Positions 1 to 8,140 are shown, numbered from the stretch's first letter. The stretch is DNA of 64,000 nucleotides from RPQJ01 sp963762315 (GCA_963762315.1 CAVXKO010000004.1:1364001-1428000); one strand, 5' to 3'. Numbers and translations: made by a program. The notes: a model not told the origin generated them from the letters alone.

Positions 1-121
1 CCAGCCGAACGGCCGGATCCACTTCTGCGGCGAGCAGACGGCGCTGGGGGCACGAGGCATGGAAGGCGCGCTCGAGTCCGGCGCCCGGGCGGCGAAGGAA
101 GTCTTGTCGGCGCTGTCCTGA
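1..121 (+). CDS. Flavin-containing amine oxidase, C-terminal end (partial)
   Basis: Only the last 39 codons are present, read from base 2 to a TGA at 119-121. The peptide contains GRIHFCGEQTA followed by GMEGALESGARAAKEV. This is the C-terminal FAD-binding signature of flavin monoamine oxidases and related FAD oxidoreductases (GxIhFaGEhts..GymEGAvESG), which contacts the flavin. The rest of the gene lies left of the window, so the substrate cannot be judged. Its stop codon is overlapped from the other strand by the broken PEP-CTERM gene. Confidence 0.8.
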   Translation, partial: QPNGRIHFCGEQTALGARGMEGALESGARAAKEVLSALS

Positions 122-447
122 ACTCGGCGAGACCCACCCCGAGGAGCGCGAGCGAGCCTGGCTCCGGCACCGAGCGGTATTGCAGGCGGACGACCATGTC
201 GTCGTGGTCGTCGTCCATGTTCGCGCCCGAGTCGTCCCAAAACAGCCAGGCCGTGTTGGCGTCGGTGATACGCATGGCGATCGACTGAAACGAGCCGAGA
301 ACGGTCGTGTCGTTGCCCGCGTTCGTCAGGCTGCCGACGAATCTCTGACCGCTGTAAGCAATGAAAGCTGAACGACAGCGCGCCGGCCGAGGCCAGCAAC
401 AGAGCCCCTCCGAGGACGAACGCGCTCAACGAGTTCCTGCTCTTCAC
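120..447 (-). pseudogene. PEP-CTERM exported protein, frameshifted and lacking its C-terminal tail
   Basis: Read leftward from a GTG at 447, the first frame gives KSRNSLSAFVLGGALLLASAG, a good signal peptide. Near 357 the reading moves one base to a frame that continues YSGQRFVGSLTNAG...DDDHDDMVVRLQYR and ends VPEPGSLALLGVGLAEF. VPEPGSLALLG is the start of a PEP-CTERM exosortase sorting signal. The expected hydrophobic end plus Arg-rich tail is missing, because the frame runs into the opposing amine oxidase gene with no stop before the window edge. It is therefore broken twice: an internal shift, and a lost or fused 3' end. The family assignment rests on the sorting motif and signal peptide alone. 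Confidence 0.6.
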
Positions 448-843
448 GATGCTCTCTACCCATATGACCAAACGCCGGTGGCAGCAGTGGCCGGCTTGTG
501 TGATTCCAGCGGTATGGGTACAGGAGCAGGAAATATTCCATCTGTCTTTCTGTATATTTTTCAATTGTTTATGGCACTGAAATAATGTATTTTGTGAGGT
601 TTCCCGACGCCAAGGCCCGGGTTATGTCTTGAACCCATTCGGGTACGAGCGTCGATGCGCGCGGCCACGCATTGCAGAACTTCTTCCAACCCGCCTGGGC
701 AACCTTCGACTCCTCCCCAGCCCGACGCATGACGCGATTCAGGGCCCGAGTTCCTGCACACGCGGAAGGGGTCGGGAGGCCATCCGCTTTTCTTGTACCA
801 TCTTGCGAAATTCGCGATCCGATCCTGTTACCGGAGGCGCCCG
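448..843. other. Intergenic stretch without a supported gene
   Basis: This 396-base stretch has an AT-rich patch around 540-600, unusual for the window and a plausible promoter zone for the divergent neighbours. The only compact reading frame is a 53-codon minus-strand ORF at 569-730 with no recognisable motif or clear ribosome site. I do not call it a gene. The 611-codon plus-strand frame that starts at 672 is noise up to the glycosyltransferase start. Confidence 0.5.
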
Positions 844-1116
844 ATGTCCCTGACGACGATGCTAGTGACGCTTGTCATCTTCGTCATCGGCGTTGCGATC
901 GGGTGGCGCTTGCGCGTCGGAAGCCTCTACGCGCTCTTCTTCCTGATCCTCGCCTTTGCCGCGCTCGACTACGCCGTCGAGAAGATCACGCTGTGGCCGA
1001 GGACTCATTGGGTGATCGTCGATCTGATCGCGGTCCAGATCGGGTATTTCATCGGCGCCGCGCTCGGATTCGTCATGGCAGAGCGCAAGGCTCGCAATCG
1101 CCGCGAGCCCGGCTGA
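844..1116 (+). CDS. Small membrane protein, unknown function
   Basis: This 90-residue protein has about three hydrophobic segments: residues 3-20, 27-43 and 58-78, the last containing VIVDLIAVQIGYFIGAALGFVM. A charged tail RKARNRREPG should lie in the cytoplasm. The start at 844 is chosen over the upstream ATG at 793 because GGAGG sits six bases before it. No family is recognised and no catalytic motif is visible. It stands alone between the broken PEP-CTERM gene and the glycosyltransferase. Confidence 0.6.
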   Translation: MSLTTMLVTLVIFVIGVAIGWRLRVGSLYALFFLILAFAALDYAVEKITLWPRTHWVIVDLIAVQIGYFIGAALGFVMAERKARNRREPG

Positions 1117-1376
1117 GGTCGCCGCAGCCGCACTTCCATCGCCGCTTCGGGGAACGGTCGAACGCTCCCGCGGCCGCTGTCGCAAATGGCCGCCGGGCCC
1201 GGGCAGGCACGACTCAGCAGGCATCCTCAGCGGCGCAGCGGGTGCGCTGGCCGATGTCTGCGTGCGCAATCAACGTCACATCCGGCATCACGTCCGGTAT
1301 CACCGTGCCGAGAACAGTGCTCGCCGGCATCGACTGTGCCAGGAATCACGTTTTTCGGCGACGGATTGCGGATAGC

Positions 1377-2507
1377 ATGTTTGCCCGGCGCCTGCCGCGA
1401 CAGCGGTCGATTGTGCCGAGGGAGAGTCCGCGATTGAACGACGATGGCGACAATTCGAACGCCGGGACACCGCAGGTCGGTTCGCGAGTCACCTTGGCGA
1501 TCGTGCCTCGCGAACGCTTCAGCTATGCCATCCCCTCGCTGGAGAGCGTGCTTGCCAATACCGACCCGTCGGTGGCCACGGTTTACGTCGATGGTCGATC
1601 CCCGAGCGACGTTGAATTCTTCGTCCGTGATGTAGCGAGTGACCGCGCGGGATTCCAGCACCTGCGATTCGACCGCTATCTGACCCCGAATGAGGCGCGA
1701 AATGTCGCGCTCGACACGGTGGACACGGAGTTCGTGGCTTTCGTCGACAACGATCTCGTCGTCGAACCGGGCTGGCTCGAGGCACTGGTGAAATGTGCCG
1801 ACGAGACCGGTGCCTCAGTGGTCGGGCCGCTCTACCTCGAGGGTGGTGCGCACGATGCACGAATCCACATGGCCGGCGGCATTGCGCATATCGAGCAGCG
1901 AGGGCACGACCGGTATCTGAAGGAGGGGCACACTTGCCCGCATGCTTCCCGGGCAGACGTTGTCGGGCAGTTGACGCGCACGCCCACGGAACTGCTCGAG
2001 TTTCACTGCATGCTGGTCCGGACGAGTGTCTTTCACGCCCTGGGCAGGCTCGACCCTCGGCTCCTGAGTGTTCACGAACATGTGGATCTGTGCCTGAATG
2101 TCCGGGCGGCAGGGGGAAGCGTCTACCTCGAGCCGGCATCGGTCGTCCGCTACAGCTTCGAGGGGCCACTGCGCCTTTCTGACCTGCCTTACGTCGCGCT
2201 GCGCTGGAGCGATGACTGGACCGTGCGGGCGCTCGAGGCATTCCGGCAGAAGTGGGCACTCGCCGCGGACGACCCGAGCCTCGGCTATTCGTGGCAGTTT
2301 GGCCGGACCCACCGCAAGGTCCTGATGAAGCAATTCCTGCCGCGCAAGCTCAGGCGTTCGCGACTGGGGGCAGCGATCGCCATGTGCATCGAACATGTCG
2401 CGTTGATGGTCGGTCGCTCCCGGTACCGACGGTCCGCCGGGAACGAGCAGCTCGCGATGCGAACGGCCGATCCGCTGCGTGTCCTGGTCGATGCCGCGCC
2501 AAGCTAG
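1377..2507 (+). CDS. Family 2 glycosyltransferase
   Basis: About 376 residues. A GT-A nucleotide-sugar-binding domain begins near residue 38 (VTLAIVPRERFSYAIPSLES). It continues through LTPNEARNVAL and the metal-binding acidic motif FVDNDLVVEPGW (DND), which is followed by GASVVGPLYL. The family transfers sugars from nucleotide donors to glycans, lipids or proteins; the acceptor here is unknown. The start is uncertain. ATG 1377 has no clear ribosome site, whereas a TTG at 1434 is preceded by GGGAGAG at good spacing and would remove 19 residues. The open frame extends upstream to 672, but that part is repetitive basic sequence and is not part of the gene. Confidence 0.75.
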   Translation: MFARRLPRQRSIVPRESPRLNDDGDNSNAGTPQVGSRVTLAIVPRERFSYAIPSLESVLANTDPSVATVYVDGRSPSDVEFFVRDVASDRAGFQHLRFDRYLTPNEARNVALDTVDTEFVAFVDNDLVVEPGWLEALVKCADETGASVVGPLYLEGGAHDARIHMAGGIAHIEQRGHDRYLKEGHTCPHASRADVVGQLTRTPTELLEFHCMLVRTSVFHALGRLDPRLLSVHEHVDLCLNVRAAGGSVYLEPASVVRYSFEGPLRLSDLPYVALRWSDDWTVRALEAFRQKWALAADDPSLGYSWQFGRTHRKVLMKQFLPRKLRRSRLGAAIAMCIEHVALMVGRSRYRRSAGNEQLAMRTADPLRVLVDAAPS

Positions 2508-2900
2508 CTATCGGGCGCGGCCGCCCGATGCATGGGCCGGGCCACGGCTCGCGTTCACTGCGACTGGTCCGCGACGCCTGCGGACAGGTGGTGCTTGGAG
2601 GCTAGGGTCACGCCCCCAAAGTCGGTCTAAGCCACTGATTCTGCGAAAGCCACTGGATCTGACGTACACGACATACCCCCAAAGATACCCCCGCGTTGGT
2701 CTTGCTGCCCTCGGTTCAAGCAGGCTTTCTTCGGACGTCAACTCAGCCGCCCTCGCCCCTTCCCACGCTGCCTCAATCTCCGCGATCCACGCCTGCCGCT
2801 CATGATCTGACAGGTTCATCCGGTTGATGCTGTCGATCGCCTGCCGGACCAGCCGCGCCAGCCCGTCCAGGTCGCCGACGTCGGGAACGTCATCATCCAT
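2508..2900 (-). CDS. Small hypothetical protein at the left island edge, reading through the attachment site
   Basis: The N-terminal half (MDDDVPDVGDLDGLARLV, then a helical stretch LSDHERQAWIAEIEAAWEGA) looks like a real small acidic protein of unknown function. The frame then crosses the arm-type repeats (2673-2694) and the 15-bp attachment repeat (2595-2609), so its last ~34 codons lie in chromosomal DNA. The true end is therefore probably earlier, or it changes between integrated and excised states. A decayed copy of its N-terminus (MDYAVPAFGDLDGLV) lies at 7990-8033 beside another hairpin. Confidence 0.4.
   Translation of the reverse strand: MDDDVPDVGDLDGLARLVRQAIDSINRMNLSDHERQAWIAEIEAAWEGARAAELTSEESLLEPRAARPTRGYLWGYVVYVRSSGFRRISGLDRLWGRDPSLQAPPVRRRRGPVAVNASRGPAHASGGRAR
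2595..2609. repeat. Left attachment repeat (att) of the tRNA-Cys island
   Basis: TTGGAGGCTAGGGTC is identical to 16671-16685, where it forms the 3' end of tRNA-Cys plus one flanking base. Flanking bases differ on both sides. This is what site-specific integration into a tRNA 3' end leaves at the far end of an island. Confidence 0.8.
2673..2694. promoter_or_regulatory. Putative integrase arm-binding site, left end
   Basis: The sequence is ATACCCCC followed by AAAGATACCCCCGC, two TACCCCC units 12 bases apart. An equivalent block sits at 16481-16502 beside the other attachment repeat. Paired short direct repeats near both att sites are typical arm sites for a tyrosine integrase or excisionase. 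The binding itself is inferred. Confidence 0.45.
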
Positions 2901-2988
2901 GCCCCGGACCGTGCCGCGCCCCGTGGAGGGTGTCTCCGCGCATTTCTGCTGCGTTGGACCAAAGAGAAACCCCGGCGCCGGGCCGGGG
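2859..2988. repeat. Duplicated segment, copy 1
   Basis: This stretch resembles 7991-8123 over about 130 bases. Shared landmarks in order are CAGCCCGTCCA, TCGCCGA, GGAACG, ATCCATGCCCCGGA, GTGCCGCGC, GCTGCGTT and the CCCCGGC hairpin. It covers the N-terminus of the 2900 ORF, its upstream region and the terminator of the next gene. Confidence 0.6.
2970..2988 (-). terminator. Hairpin after the 3012 secreted-protein gene
   Basis: CCCCGGC and GCCGGGG arms with a 5-base loop lie about 25 bases past the stop of the minus-strand gene. In transcript sense the stem is followed by TTTC. It belongs to the same hairpin family as those at 5234, 8105 and 9136. Confidence 0.55.
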
Positions 2989-3011
2989 CCGAGAGGACCA
3001 TCAGTCGAGCA

Positions 3012-3593
3012 TCACTGGTGTGCGCCGATTGCCGACACCGCGAGGTTGCAGCCCTGATTGATGCGCCCTCCGCCCATCGTCACGTCGAGTCGCTGGACGA
3101 CAGAGGAACCTGCCGGAATTTCAATCGGCACCGGAAATGGCAGCACGATCGATTGAAACTGCCCCGGCGACCAGGTCATCATGCCGATTCGTTGTGAGGT
3201 TGCGCCGCCGTTAATCGACAGCCAGTACATGGCAGAACAGCTCGCGGCCTTGTAATCATCGTCCATGGGAAATGCCGCGCTGGCCGGTTCGAAGATCACG
3301 TTCCATATCAGGAACCGGTCATTCAATGTGACCGGCGCCGTGTCGGTGCAAGTCTTCGATTCCGACCAATAGCTTGGCGGCTCTGTGGTTCGCCTGAGCA
3401 GACACCAGACGGGAGGTCTAAGACCGTCAAATTTCGCAAATGGGATCACTGCCTGCGTAGGTACCACCGGCACCGTATTTCCGACCGTCACCGGCAGCGG
3501 CACGTTCTGCACCGTCACCGGCGCACCACTCGGACCAGGACTTGCCGAAAACGATGCGAACGCAAGCGCGATACCAAAGAGCATCCTTCTCAT
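3012..3593 (-). CDS. Secreted protein of unknown function
   Basis: 193 residues from ATG 3593, which has GGAGGG six bases upstream; an earlier in-frame ATG at 3605 directly abuts the ribosome site and is less likely. The signal peptide is MRRMLFGIALAFASFSASPG. The mature part has a Pro/Val-rich N-terminus (VTVQNVPLPVTVGN, VPVVPTQ) and paired cysteines, then a beta-type region (MYWLSINGG, GMMTWSPGQFQSI, EIPAGSSVVQRLDV). I recognise no family. It is monocistronic, with a hairpin terminator behind it. It lies among other exported proteins in the island, which suggests envelope or extracellular roles. Confidence 0.6.
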   Translation of the reverse strand: MRRMLFGIALAFASFSASPGPSGAPVTVQNVPLPVTVGNTVPVVPTQAVIPFAKFDGLRPPVWCLLRRTTEPPSYWSESKTCTDTAPVTLNDRFLIWNVIFEPASAAFPMDDDYKAASCSAMYWLSINGGATSQRIGMMTWSPGQFQSIVLPFPVPIEIPAGSSVVQRLDVTMGGGRINQGCNLAVSAIGAHQ

Positions 3594-3917
3594 GGCTCCC
3601 TCCATCCTCCCTGAGGCTGGGCGCGCCACGAACGGCGCGTCGTCCGCCCTGTTCAGGGCCACGCTAGCGCGAGCCGTCGAACACTCACATTCGGACTGTC
3701 GGAAACGGGGCAGGTATTAATCGGTGACCCGGCTCGTCCAGTGAGTCTTTTGCGCTTCGATCGATGGCGCGTCCTCCCTCGCCGACAATCGGTGGTCCGA
3801 CACGGGTTCCAATCTTTCGTTTCAAGGTCCACGCGTAGGCTCCCCCGTCAAGTAGACAGTCGATAACCAGACTCCACCGGACGGTTGACGTTGGTCCCGT
3901 TCGTAGACAGCGTCGAT

Positions 3918-4769
3918 CTAGAGTTCCGCCGATCTCTGGGCCCGATGCTCCTGACGGTTTCGAACGAACTCGCTGGGTGTCAGGTGCCCCAGTGAGCTAT
4001 GGGGTCGTCGCTGATTGTAATCGACTCGCCAGGCCTCGATCTTTGCCCGTGCATCGTCCAGCGACAGGAACTGCATGACGTTCAGGCACTCGTCTCGTAG
4101 CCGACCATTAAACGATTCGACATGCCCGTTTTCCATGGGTTTTCCGGGTCGGATGAAGTCGAGCTTCACGCCACGACGCCAAGCCCATTCCTCGAGTGCC
4201 TTGGACGTGAACTCGGAGCCGTGATCGACGGTGATCGACAGCGGCGCCGGCATGTCAGTGGTGCGCGCCTCCAAGGCCCTGGCGACTCGCTGACCGGACA
4301 TCGCAAAATCGACCTCAATCAACGGACTCTCGCGACTCAACTGATCGACCACCGTGAGGATGCGGAGCGGCCGGCCGTCGAACAGCTGATCGTGCACAAA
4401 ATCCATGCTCCAGCGCTCGTGCGGAGCGCTCGGCACGGGCACCGGACCACGGTGAAGGCACATGTGCTTGCGTCGGCGAATGCGGGTACGCAGCTGCAGC
4501 CCGTCCAGCCGGTAAAGACGTCGAACGCGCTTCTTGTTCACCGGCCAGCCCTCCCGTCGCAGCATCACGTGGATGCGTTGGTAGCCGAACCGCGGTCTGG
4601 CGTGGGCGATCTCGCGGATGCGCAGGCGCAAGGCCGACTGGTCCGTAGCGATGCTCTTGCGATAGAACCCCGCCCGAGAGAATCGCGCCAGCCGACAGGC
4701 CCGCACCGTGCTCACCTGAAAGCGCTCTTTCATCCAGCCCGCCAGCACACGGCGCCGGGCGGGCTTCAA
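3918..4769 (-). CDS. IS3-family transposase OrfB (DDE catalytic subunit)
   Basis: 283 residues. An HTH_21-type N-terminal region (ARPRFGYQRIHVMLRREGW) is followed by an rve integrase-core domain. The catalytic acids are all present: D in RWSMDFVHD, D in ITVDHGSEF, and E in NGHVESFNGRLRDECL. The C-terminal QRRPHSSLGHLTPSEF is the usual IS3 ending. It overlaps OrfA by four bases (ATGA). In this family a -1 ribosomal slip joins the two frames into OrfAB, the active transposase. Confidence 0.92.
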   Translation of the reverse strand: MKPARRRVLAGWMKERFQVSTVRACRLARFSRAGFYRKSIATDQSALRLRIREIAHARPRFGYQRIHVMLRREGWPVNKKRVRRLYRLDGLQLRTRIRRRKHMCLHRGPVPVPSAPHERWSMDFVHDQLFDGRPLRILTVVDQLSRESPLIEVDFAMSGQRVARALEARTTDMPAPLSITVDHGSEFTSKALEEWAWRRGVKLDFIRPGKPMENGHVESFNGRLRDECLNVMQFLSLDDARAKIEAWRVDYNQRRPHSSLGHLTPSEFVRNRQEHRAQRSAEL

Positions 4770-5032
4770 AGCTTTTTTCGGATCACTTCCCCCAGGATGT
4801 GCTTGTCCAGGGTGAGATCGGCCACCAGGCGCTTCAGGCGGGCGTTCTCATCGCGCAGCTGGCGGAGCTCGCGGATCTCGGTGAGTCCGAGTTGGCCGTA
4901 CTTCTTCTTCCAGACGTAGAAGCTCGCCTCGCTCACGCCCATCTGCCGGCAGACGTCGGCAACCGGCGAACCGCCCTCGGCCTGACGCAGCGCAAAGGCG
5001 ATCTGCTCCTCGGTGTACCTCGACTTCTTCAT
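4766..5032 (-). CDS. IS3-family transposase OrfA (DNA-binding subunit)
   Basis: 88 residues. The N-terminal helix-turn-helix is KKSRYTEEQIAFALRQAEGG followed by VCRQMGVSEASFYVWKKKYG. A leucine-zipper-like coiled coil follows (LRQLRDENARLKRLVADLTL). The pattern matches the IS407 subgroup. OrfA binds the element ends and supplies the N-terminus of the OrfAB fusion. Confidence 0.92.
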   Translation of the reverse strand: MKKSRYTEEQIAFALRQAEGGSPVADVCRQMGVSEASFYVWKKKYGQLGLTEIRELRQLRDENARLKRLVADLTLDKHILGEVIRKKL

Positions 5033-5233
5033 GCCCTCATCTCCGTTGCTGAGGACCCGAGAAGCCAGCTTAGTCCAGTTCTAATCTGTCGTCGAAAAGT
5101 GGGGTGACGTCACACGGATGGCGCAGAAAGCCGCCGCCGAATACGTCAATGTCACCAGGCTGCTAGCGAGGTAGCGCGTACGCTCTTCGGTCCATCGCCC
5201 GCCCCGCTTCGGTGGATAACCCAGAAATTGAAA

Positions 5234-5252
5234 CCCCGGCGCGGGGCCGGGG
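5234..5252 (-). terminator. Hairpin after the PEP-CTERM lectin gene
   Basis: CCCCGGC / GCCGGGG stem with a 5-base loop, 26 bases past the stop of the gene at 5278. In transcript sense the stem runs into TTTC. It is nearly identical to the hairpin at 8105-8123. Confidence 0.6.
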
Positions 5253-5277
5253 TCCTGTTTCGCGTCAAGCGTGTCGC

Positions 5278-5838
5278 TTACGCTTTGCGTCGTCGGCTCA
5301 GCCCGAGACTCGCGAGCCCAAGTCCAAGCAGCGCAAGCGTGCCGGGTTCGGGGACGGTGGTGCCATTCGGGACACGCTCCATCACGTAGCCACGGGCAAA
5401 TCCAAACATCTCGCCGAGGTTGTTAGGCGCGTCGTTCCACGCCCAGCTGCCGGAATGCAGATCCATGGCGAGGTAGTCCTCATTGCCCGAATTGTTCGGT
5501 TCCCCGGCCCACCAGTCGGTGAACGAAAACGGGGTTCCATCGACCCAAACAAAAGTGCCTTCGCTCACCTGGTCGGTAGCGCCGAGCCAGAAGTGGGAAC
5601 GAGAGGCCAGGCTCGAATTCAGTAGCGACTCGACGAAGTCATTCTCGTCAGATGATCCGATGGTCGCCGGATACCAACCCGATGACTGTGCCGCGGCATT
5701 TGCACTCGTCCAAGTGATGCCTTCGGAGGTAATGACCTCATACTCGTGGCCATTGGTGCCCCAGATCATCCCCGCATTCGCTGCCGTCGGCCCGGCCAGC
5801 AGCCCCACGACCAGCATCCTCAGATATGTCGACTTCAT
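5278..5838 (-). CDS. C-type lectin-fold protein with PEP-CTERM sorting signal
   Basis: 186 residues from ATG 5838, with AAGGGGA eight bases upstream. The signal peptide (MKSTYLRMLVVGLLAGPTAANA) is followed by a compact C-type lectin-like domain. Its hallmarks are GHEYEVI, ITWTSANAAA, ENDFVESLL, HFWLGATDQ, WVDGTPFSFTDWWAGEPNN, EDYLAMD and WAWNDAPN. The C-terminus VPEPGTLALLGLGLASLGLSRRRKA-type tail is a complete PEP-CTERM signal: VPEP, hydrophobic helix, basic end. Such proteins are exported and processed by an exosortase, typically into exopolysaccharide-rich envelopes. No exosortase gene is in the window. It is single-gene, with its own hairpin terminator, in the island cargo region. Confidence 0.85.
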   Translation of the reverse strand: MKSTYLRMLVVGLLAGPTAANAGMIWGTNGHEYEVITSEGITWTSANAAAQSSGWYPATIGSSDENDFVESLLNSSLASRSHFWLGATDQVSEGTFVWVDGTPFSFTDWWAGEPNNSGNEDYLAMDLHSGSWAWNDAPNNLGEMFGFARGYVMERVPNGTTVPEPGTLALLGLGLASLGLSRRRKA

Positions 5839-6059
5839 GTTGTTCCCCTTAATCTCGCGTTGCGAGCCAGCACGACGGGCTTCCGCCGTTATGTCATGCA
5901 AATTTCGCGCCGGCTGGAGGTCAGGAACCAATTCAATCGCTTGCCTCGTCCAGACTGACTGCGTCAAGGCTTCCGGCACGGTGGTTTGTAAAGAAGCCCG
6001 ACGCGGCAGAATCCTCTTTGCCGGAGCGCCTTGTGAACTGGTCCCTGTGCTGCCGCCGC

Positions 6060-6356
6060 ATGATCGACCTCGGCAGCATCGCCGGCCTTTACGAGCATGA
6101 CCATGAATTGCACGCCTACTGCCTGCGCTGCGACCGCTGGCGCGTGCTGCCACTCAAGAGGATGGTCGCCCAAGGGAAGGGATCGCTGCGCCTGCCGGTC
6201 ACAGCGCGCTGCCAGAACTGCAGCGAGGCTGGGCAGCTTACAAGTGTGCCCGCCGATGCCCGAGTCACCCGCGGGCGGTCGGATGGGTGCAGCCAGAGTC
6301 CTGACAAGCCAGCGTGCTGCCCACGTGGCGGGCGTCTCTACAAATTCCTGCCCTAA
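6060..6356 (+). CDS. Small CxxC (zinc-ribbon-like) protein, probably frameshifted near its end
   Basis: From ATG 6060 the peptide reads MIDLGSIAGLYEHDHELHAY, then CLRCDRW...LPLKRMVAQGKGSLRLP and CQNC. Two CxxC pairs about 30 residues apart suggest a small zinc ribbon. After the second pair the protein-like reading appears to continue one frame over (LQVCPPMPE), suggesting a one-base indel near 6240. A fragment of the same N-terminus (IIDLGTVAGL) occurs at about 9096-9125. I do not know the function. Confidence 0.45.
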   Translation: MIDLGSIAGLYEHDHELHAYCLRCDRWRVLPLKRMVAQGKGSLRLPVTARCQNCSEAGQLTSVPADARVTRGRSDGCSQSPDKPACCPRGGRLYKFLP

Positions 6357-6513
6357 ACGTACAGAAATGCAGTTGGATTTTGCTGCGCTGCAATGCTCGC
6401 GGCCCAATGCATTGCTATGCATTACCGCGAATTGCGCCGCTCCGCTGCCAGCTCAGCATGTCCAGTAACGTCCGGTCAGTCCGGGCAATACGAAGACAAG
6501 GGAAGGGAGTGCC

Positions 6514-7938
6514 ATGAGGAATAGGACAGTCACGGCCCTGACGCACAGGCTCTTGTTAGTTGTAATCGGCGCCATGCTGGCGATACCGGCGATCGCCCAG
6601 CTTCCGACATACCAGATGAGGGACCTCGGTACGCTGACGGGCTCTTCGAGTAGCGCTTCGGACATCAATGAAAAGGGACAAGTGACCGGAATCTTCCGCT
6701 GGTCGAATGGATTTGATGGGTCGACTTCGCGTCCTTTCTTGTACGACTTTTCAAGTAAGACCATGGCCAATCTTGGTTGGCCGTATTACCGCCCTTTGGA
6801 TAATTTGGCTCGCGTGTCGTCGATCAACGATGCAGGACAAGTAGCCGCCTCTGGTCCATTGTCCTTGCGACCAGCGAGCTGCAGCAGTGTACGACCCTGC
6901 CGACGGCAGTTGGACGATTTTTGGCGCCTGTTATGCATCGGGAATCGGATGCACCACGGACATCAATAACTCTGGGGAGGTCACCGGAAGCGTATATGTG
7001 GACGAGATTTTTGGGGAGGATGCATTTCTTCTGTATAGCGATGGTGTGCTGGTTGGAGTTGGGGCCCCCGGCAGGACCGAGGGCTGGCCATCAATGAGCA
7101 TGGCGCTATAACGGGCTACATGATCGTAGCAGGGACTTCGCACCCGTTCCTGTTCAGCGACGGGGCGCTCACCGACCTTTACGACCTCGGCGGGTCCGGT
7201 GGGGGCTCAGGCCAGGACATTAACGAACTCGGGCAGGTGACCGGTTATGCCTCGACCGCAGATGGCAGTTACAGGGCCTTCGTATACTCGGCGGGCTACA
7301 TGACCGACATTGGCGCGCTGGGAGGTACTACAAGCTGGGGCGACTGACATGAATAATAGTGGGCAGGTTACAGGCTACGCAGCGAACTGCCGATGGCAGC
7401 TATCACGCGTTCTTGTATGAACAGGGCGAGATGTATAACCTCGATACTCTCGGCGGAACAGACAGCTACGGCTACGCGATCAATGAAGTTGGCGAGGTGA
7501 CCGGAGAGGCATTTCTTGCAGATGGCTCGTACCACGCATTCGTGTATAGCGATGGTGTGATGATCGACTTGGGCACCTTGGGCGGATTGAACAGTTACGG
7601 AATCGCTATTAACGACTCAGGCCAAGTCGCTGGTGACTCAGACACCAGCGACGGAGGGACGATGTATTTCTCGCCACTCCCATCTCTTTGCTGTACACGC
7701 AGACTGCTCGCAAGCGTGACGAGACGTTGGTTCGGGCAAGAGTCTTGCGAACAAGGTGACGCTTGCACAGACCTACTACGCCGCGGACGACGGACCGGCA
7801 ACATGCGCTGCCCTTTCCGATTTTGTGTACACGGTGCAAAGTTGGGCCGTCGGAAAGAAGCCAAAGCTCTCGCCCACACTTGCCTCAAGACTGATTGCCG
7901 ACGCGAAGGAGATTCAGGCGGCGGTAGGCTGCAACTGA
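6514..7938 (+). pseudogene. HAF-repeat extracellular protein with FIMAH-like C-terminus, multiply frameshifted
   Basis: The signal peptide is MRNRTVTALTHRLLLVVIGA...AIAQ. Then come at least six HAF-type repeats of the form DLGTLxG...A.DIN..GQVTG. Examples are MRDLGTLTG/INEKGQVTG, INNSGEVTG, LAINEHGAITGY, INELGQVTGY, IGALGGTTSWG, LDTLGGTDSYGYAINEVGEVTG and DLGTLGGLNSYGIAINDSGQVAG. The reading moves between frames near 6880, 7075, 7345 and 7680-7740, four or more breaks. The last piece (TLAQTYYAADDGPATCAALSDFVYTV...LIADAKEIQAAVGCN) resembles the FIMAH domain often found at the end of such proteins. It is the only plus-strand cargo gene of this size in the island and has its own terminator at 7959-7978. 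Function is unknown. Confidence 0.75.
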
Positions 7939-7958
7939 CCGACACTCCATCTACACAG

Positions 7959-7978
7959 GACCCCGCTTCGGCGGGGTC
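7959..7978 (+). terminator. Terminator hairpin after the HAF-repeat gene
   Basis: GACCCCGC-TTCG-GCGGGGTC, a perfect 8-bp stem with a UUCG tetraloop, followed by TCTGTTTCC, 20 bases past the stop. Read on the other strand, its flank GGAAACAGAGACCCCG matches the flank of the hairpin at 9136. Confidence 0.7.
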
Positions 7979-7990
7979 TCTGTTTCCGCA

Positions 7991-8123
7991 CCAGCCCGTC
8001 CAAGTCGCCGAAGGCAGGAACGGCGTAATCCATGCCCCGGATCGTGCCGCGCTCCATGGCGTGGGTCACCACGCATTACGGCTGCGTTCGCCCAGAAGCA
8101 GAAACCCCGGCGCGGGGCCGGGG
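7991..8123. repeat. Duplicated segment, copy 2, with a truncated ORF start
   Basis: This is the counterpart of 2859-2988. On the minus strand it still encodes MDYAVPAFGDLDGLV from ATG 8033, matching MDDDVPDVGDLDGLA of the 2900 ORF. The match then ends abruptly at the HAF-gene terminator. It looks like a module junction where new cargo was placed behind a hairpin. Confidence 0.55.
8105..8123 (-). terminator. Hairpin after the 8141 secreted-protein gene
   Basis: CCCCGGC / GCCGGGG stem, 18 bases past the stop of the minus-strand gene, followed in transcript sense by TTTCTG. The core is identical to the hairpin at 5234-5252. Confidence 0.6.
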
Positions 8124-8140
8124 TTATGAACAGCGCTAAG

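Larger units (their letters stand above)
3841..5108. mobile_element. IS3-family insertion sequence (IS407-like)
   Basis: Two overlapping transposase frames lie on the minus strand. The ends are placed from a loose inverted match: CTCCCCCGTCAAGTAGACAG at the left against CACCCCACTTTTCGACGACAG read inward from the right, with further scattered identity. Exact ends and a target duplication could not be fixed by eye. Both frames appear intact, so the element may be active. Confidence 0.7.

Noticed and set aside
569..730. 53-codon minus-strand ORF in the 448-843 gap
   Set aside because: Plausible composition (several Trp and Lys codons) but no ribosome site, no motif and no operon context.
3841..5108. 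Exact IS3 ends and target duplication
   Set aside because: The inverted ends match only loosely by eye and no flanking duplication could be fixed, so the limits are given as approximate.
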